DNA of 64,000 bases from Intoshia linei (Eukaryota; Orthonectida; Rhopaluridae): the NCBI GenBank assembly GCA_001642005.1, contig LWCA01000012.1, forward strand, positions 1 through 64,000, written 5' to 3'. How positions within the stretch are numbered: the first letter of the stretch is position 1; each line of letters opens with the position of its first letter. Position numbers and translations under genes: made by a program. A model generated the notes under the pieces. It was not told the DNA's origin, made no database searches, and worked only from the letters and a program-made list of their open reading frames with translations. Positions 60,766 to 64,000 of the stretch are shown one piece after another.

Positions 60766-62036
60766 TTAATTATATTCTCCACTTAATGACGTAACTCTAT
60801 TTTTAAGTTCCAAGTACATAACTTGCGATTTAAATGCTAATAATTTTGTTTTCGAAATTAAATTGGAATAGAATGAAGTGTCTTTGTTTCCGATAATTAT
60901 AATTCCCTAAAATTTAAAAATTTTTGTTTAAGTAATTTTTTACATAATTGACAGTTCAATACTGCAACGGGTACGGTGGGCCGAGTTAATATTTTCATAT
61001 AATACTTTACTTACATAAATGTTAAATGGTATTTTTTATCAGTAGTACCGATTCGGTACTAAAACAATAATATTTAAACGGTACGAAAAACTGATGGTCA
61101 TATATGATTCGCAACCACCAAAAAATTACGGTGGGTACATTTGTTAATTAACAATATTGAACCAGCAATTTTAAACAGTAGAATACCTTTTTAGAATCAA
61201 TTTTAACATTTTCTCTTTTTAATAAACTGACAACCCATCGTTCAGCATCATCCAAATCCAAATTTAACCATTCACTCAACATTCTAAGTAAAACATTAAA
61301 AATGATATTTAAGCAAAAAGTACTGCAGACTAATAATTTTATGAATTCTACTAAACACTTCAAATAGTAATCTTCTAGCTCCATTTACAAAGTCATCATA
61401 AGCGCTCGGGAATGAATCTTCACATAAAAAGTAGTCGATTTCGAAAATCTAAAAATGTACATACTACAATGAAACCCTAGATTTCACATAAAGGGATTTA
61501 AACCCAGCTTATAGAATATGGCTTGAATTCCCGTGCATCGGGATTCACGCCCAACGCGATGTGTCTTAATTTACACAGTAAATAAATTGATGCTACAATA
61601 GCATAAATATGTGCTTAAAAAAAACGAACATAAATTTTACTTTAGTTTAGTTTCATAAATTACATCCTAATAAACACTGAAATACTAGACTTAGGGGTCA
61701 GAAACAATAAATGTACAATAGTTCATAGAAAACATCAAAATCAAAATACCTTTTTACATTCATCCAAATTTTTTCGAGCAGAATCAAAGTCAAAATCCGA
61801 AAACAAAGCCAACACAAATTCGGTAATAGGGTCTGAATAAATCTCTCTTTCCTAAATAAAAATAATCAATTAAATCTAAAAATACATCAATTATATTATA
61901 ATTAAATATCTTTCAAATTACCGCTTCCAAAATTTTAACAAGATCTTTAATTGCATTGCGTTTATTGCTTGAAACAACAGTAAATGCATAATATCTAAAC
62001 ATATAAGGACAACAATTTTGCATAGCATTCATGTAC
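60766..62036 (-). CDS. EIF3E: eIF3 subunit e (INT6), 3' exons; gene continues beyond the window
   Basis: eIF3e is a PCI-domain subunit of translation initiation factor eIF3. Exons (minus) in phase: 62036-61922, 61851-61750, 61448-61324, 61283-61187, 60906-60766, encoding about the last 193 residues. Family landmarks are YMNAMQNCCPYMFRYYAFTV, SDPITEFVLALFSDFDFD, FVNGARRLLFEVFSRIHK, LNLDLDDAERWVVSLLKREN (the winged-helix part of PCI), KIDSKKG and ISKTKLLAFKSQVM. The C-terminus is slightly short. Upstream exons were not found up to base 64000, so either a >1.9-kb intron follows or the rest lies outside. Confidence 0.93.
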
Positions 62037-62235
62037 CTAAAAATATATAAAAAATTATCAATATTCATGAAAATAGTTAAATTTAATGATACACACTAAT
62101 ACTCGGCTCGGTGCGGTTACTACACTTCTCATATAACAAAACAATTCAAACTATTCATCTTATAATATAACTAGTATACTTATACAAATAATGTAAACAT
62201 TTTTCATTAATTTTATAATCTACTACTTGAATGTT

Positions 62236-62290
62236 ATGTACTTCCCACAAATAGAAACTAGTTGAGCTAGCTAGCTCTGCCCAAGGTATT
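62236..62290 (-). repeat. Hairpin module copy, inverted and diverged
   Basis: The complement reads cttgggcagagctagctagc and later 'gtacataac'. Recognisable as the same family as 6248, with changed arms. Confidence 0.5.
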
Positions 62291-63119
62291 AACAATAATA
62301 GTATATAATAATAATAAGGTATAATCAATAACCCTGGGCGATATCGTCTACTTGAAAACCCCTGGTGTACATTATCCTAATGTATTAAAGTGTTTAGAAA
62401 AAATTTTTCTCTAAAGGGTTGGTAAAATTAGATTTTTTTCAAAATTAATTGAGACAATGTATATTTAAAAAAATTAATCGATAAATGTATTGAAATATTG
62501 GCGAAGATACAAACCAAACAAAATTTCGAAAGATAAATTGTCTTATTATTAAAAAATTGATGGAAGAGGTATCCAAAATGGCAGCCATGGATAATTTCTC
62601 ATTTAATAGAATAGCAAAAAGCGATTTTATTCACTTGGCATTATATAACTAAGAAAAGATCCTAAATATCACCCGATGTTGTTAATGCTTTGGTGTTTTT
62701 GAAATTCTACTTTATAAACAAAAATAAATAATATAACAGTAATAATTGTAATTAATTTTTCAATTAAATTAGTTTATTATTTTTCATCGATAAAAATATT
62801 TTGATAAATTGCCAACACTAGTCATGATACTGTAAAAATCTGAGATTGGATTTAAGATAATGTTCATGATTTTAAAAACTGTCTCCGAATGAGTTTTTGA
62901 GGTTGACAGTTATGATATCTCAATGATTTTAAAACTATATGCCTTGGTGTCGGAGATTCAAATACAATATACAAACATTTTTATCAACTTTTATTTATTT
63001 TTATAAAATTTCTCCTATTTATTATAAAGTAGCTAGAAGTTGGGATATTATCCCATAGCCTAGCCGACCGCAACATTATTATTTCAAAAATCCTACTTTT
63101 ATCTCACCATTAATATAAA

Positions 63120-63420
63120 ATACCAATTTCAACCTTCAGGAAAAAATAGATTTTTACTAATATTTTTTTGAAATCCAATTTTATCAAATAGATAAAAAAT
63201 CTAATGTAAGGGCAAAATCCCCTTTTTCAAATATTTATTTTAAATAACCGATTTTACCAAATTTTATGAGCAACAACTTCTTAATCCATAACCCATTAAA
63301 AAAAATTCCAATTTTACCAAATCCTATGAGTAGCAACTTCTTAATATAAAACCCAAAATAGAAAATCCAATTTGACCAACCTAATTTAAGTGGAAAATCA
63401 GTTTTTCCAATATTTTTTAT
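63120..63420. repeat. Degenerate 'ttttaccaa' minisatellite, third locus
   Basis: Repeats of aaaatcc..ttttaccaa similar to those in 16330-16640 and 38280-38840, but without the surrounding hAT-like element. Confidence 0.55.
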
Positions 63421-63814
63421 ATTTCATGCTTCTTTTGGGGTCAAAAAAAAATAAATATTTTGAAATGAAGTCTGTATTAGTGTGTTCAACTTAGTTTTTT
63501 TAGAAACTCAGTGGTACTTTTTTCAAATTTTAATAAAAGTAATTTAAAAAATTTGATTAATTTTAAGTTTTCGTTCACACAACGTAAAAAAGCAAAAATA
63601 AAATTATTGTTACTGATTTTCGATAGAAATGAGAAATAAATGATATTTAGAGGAAGATAATATCCGAATTTTATAAGAAAGTAATAGATAATTAAATTTG
63701 TGATTAACAAAAGATTGGTTATAAATTACTTTTTGTTGTATTTTAAAATTCAGTTTTAATTAATTAAAAACCCAATCTGATTTTCAATATCAATAATTTT
63801 TAAAAATATACTTT

Positions 63815-64000
63815 AAAGTAAAAAGTAATGTGATATCATGGTTTCACCTGAAACAAATTTGGGAACCACTCCTTTAAAAGGATTGATAATACGTAATAGT
63901 AGGATTTTTAAGTTAGATTTTCAACGTGAATTTATTTTTTTGGTATAATAAAAATTGCCTTCAGCAGAGCTAGGTGCTGTTTGTACGTAGTACATTAGTC
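63815..64000 (+). repeat. 190-bp repeat ending in the hairpin module, copy 3
   Basis: Collinear with 6110-6305 and 41625-41818 from 'tttaaagtaaaaagtaatgtgatat' to 'gctaggtgctgtttgtacgtagtacatta'; cut by the window edge. Confidence 0.85.

Larger units (their letters stand above)
62037..64000. other. Probable eIF3e intron, filled with repeats
   Basis: No exon recognised. It contains an inverted hairpin-module copy (62236-62290), the 'ttttaccaa' minisatellite (63120-63420) and the 190-bp repeat (63815-64000). The rest is AT-rich. Confidence 0.5.

Noticed and set aside
63486-63710. 74-residue minus frame upstream of eIF3e exons
   Set aside because: No match to eIF3e sequence expected there, and AT-driven Phe/Leu/Ile/Lys/Asn composition.

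Overview
The window is animal nuclear DNA: very AT-rich, intron-rich genes, GT-AG splice sites, no operons. The organism has centrioles and probably motile cilia or flagella, because it carries a CEP72-like centrosome protein and a thioredoxin + triple NDK protein of the axonemal dynein type. Many introns are only 38-59 nt (38, 40, 41 and 45 nt examples were placed by reading phase), while others are swollen to 1-3 kb by transposons. Tiny introns with AT-rich DNA would suit a flatworm-like or other fast-evolving invertebrate, but I cannot place the phylum. All gene models were spliced by hand from phase-compatible exons.

Layout. 1-2.5 kb: RBM8A/Y14 (+). 2.5-8.8 kb: transposons, plus a decayed coding relic (-) at about 4.35-4.9 kb. 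8.9-18.5 kb: a 14-exon NCAM/Fasciclin-2-like adhesion receptor (+). 18.5-21.7 kb: an unrecognised coiled-coil protein (-), tail-to-tail with the receptor. 22.4-24.0 kb: a four-helix membrane protein (+). 24.1-26.3 kb: nucleoplasmin/NLP (-). 26.8-30.8 kb: CEP72/LRRC36-like (-). 31-36 kb: repeats and a dead Ty3/gypsy relic. 36.4-38.05 kb: the first three exons of a second thioredoxin-NDK gene (+). 39.25-40.4 kb: an intronless secreted serpin (-). 42.5-46.5 kb: an orphan low-complexity protein with 21- and 30-nt microexons (+). 48.3-60.7 kb: the full Trx-NDK-NDK-NDK gene with a long acidic then Lys/Ser-rich tail (+, 15 exons, 912 aa). 60.8 kb to beyond the right edge: the 3' half of eIF3e (-), 53 bp tail-to-tail with the preceding gene.

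Genes do not form a pathway cluster, although the CEP72-like and Trx-NDK genes share a centriole/cilium theme. RBM8A (exon junction complex) and eIF3e (translation initiation) are housekeeping genes.

Mobile DNA dominates the rest. Seven elements are bounded by hAT-type inverted termini and 8-bp target duplications: five exact, two with one mismatch. There are also a Tc1-like element with a broken transposase, a pogo-like MITE, a 465-bp element with ~44-bp inverted ends, a large unclassified dispersed repeat, and a small recurring hairpin module seen at seven places. No rRNA, tRNA or CRISPR array was seen. I found nothing that amounts to a convincing new biological system. The most interesting items are the tandem Trx-NDK pair with different redox motifs, the orphan genes, and the conserved hairpin module.
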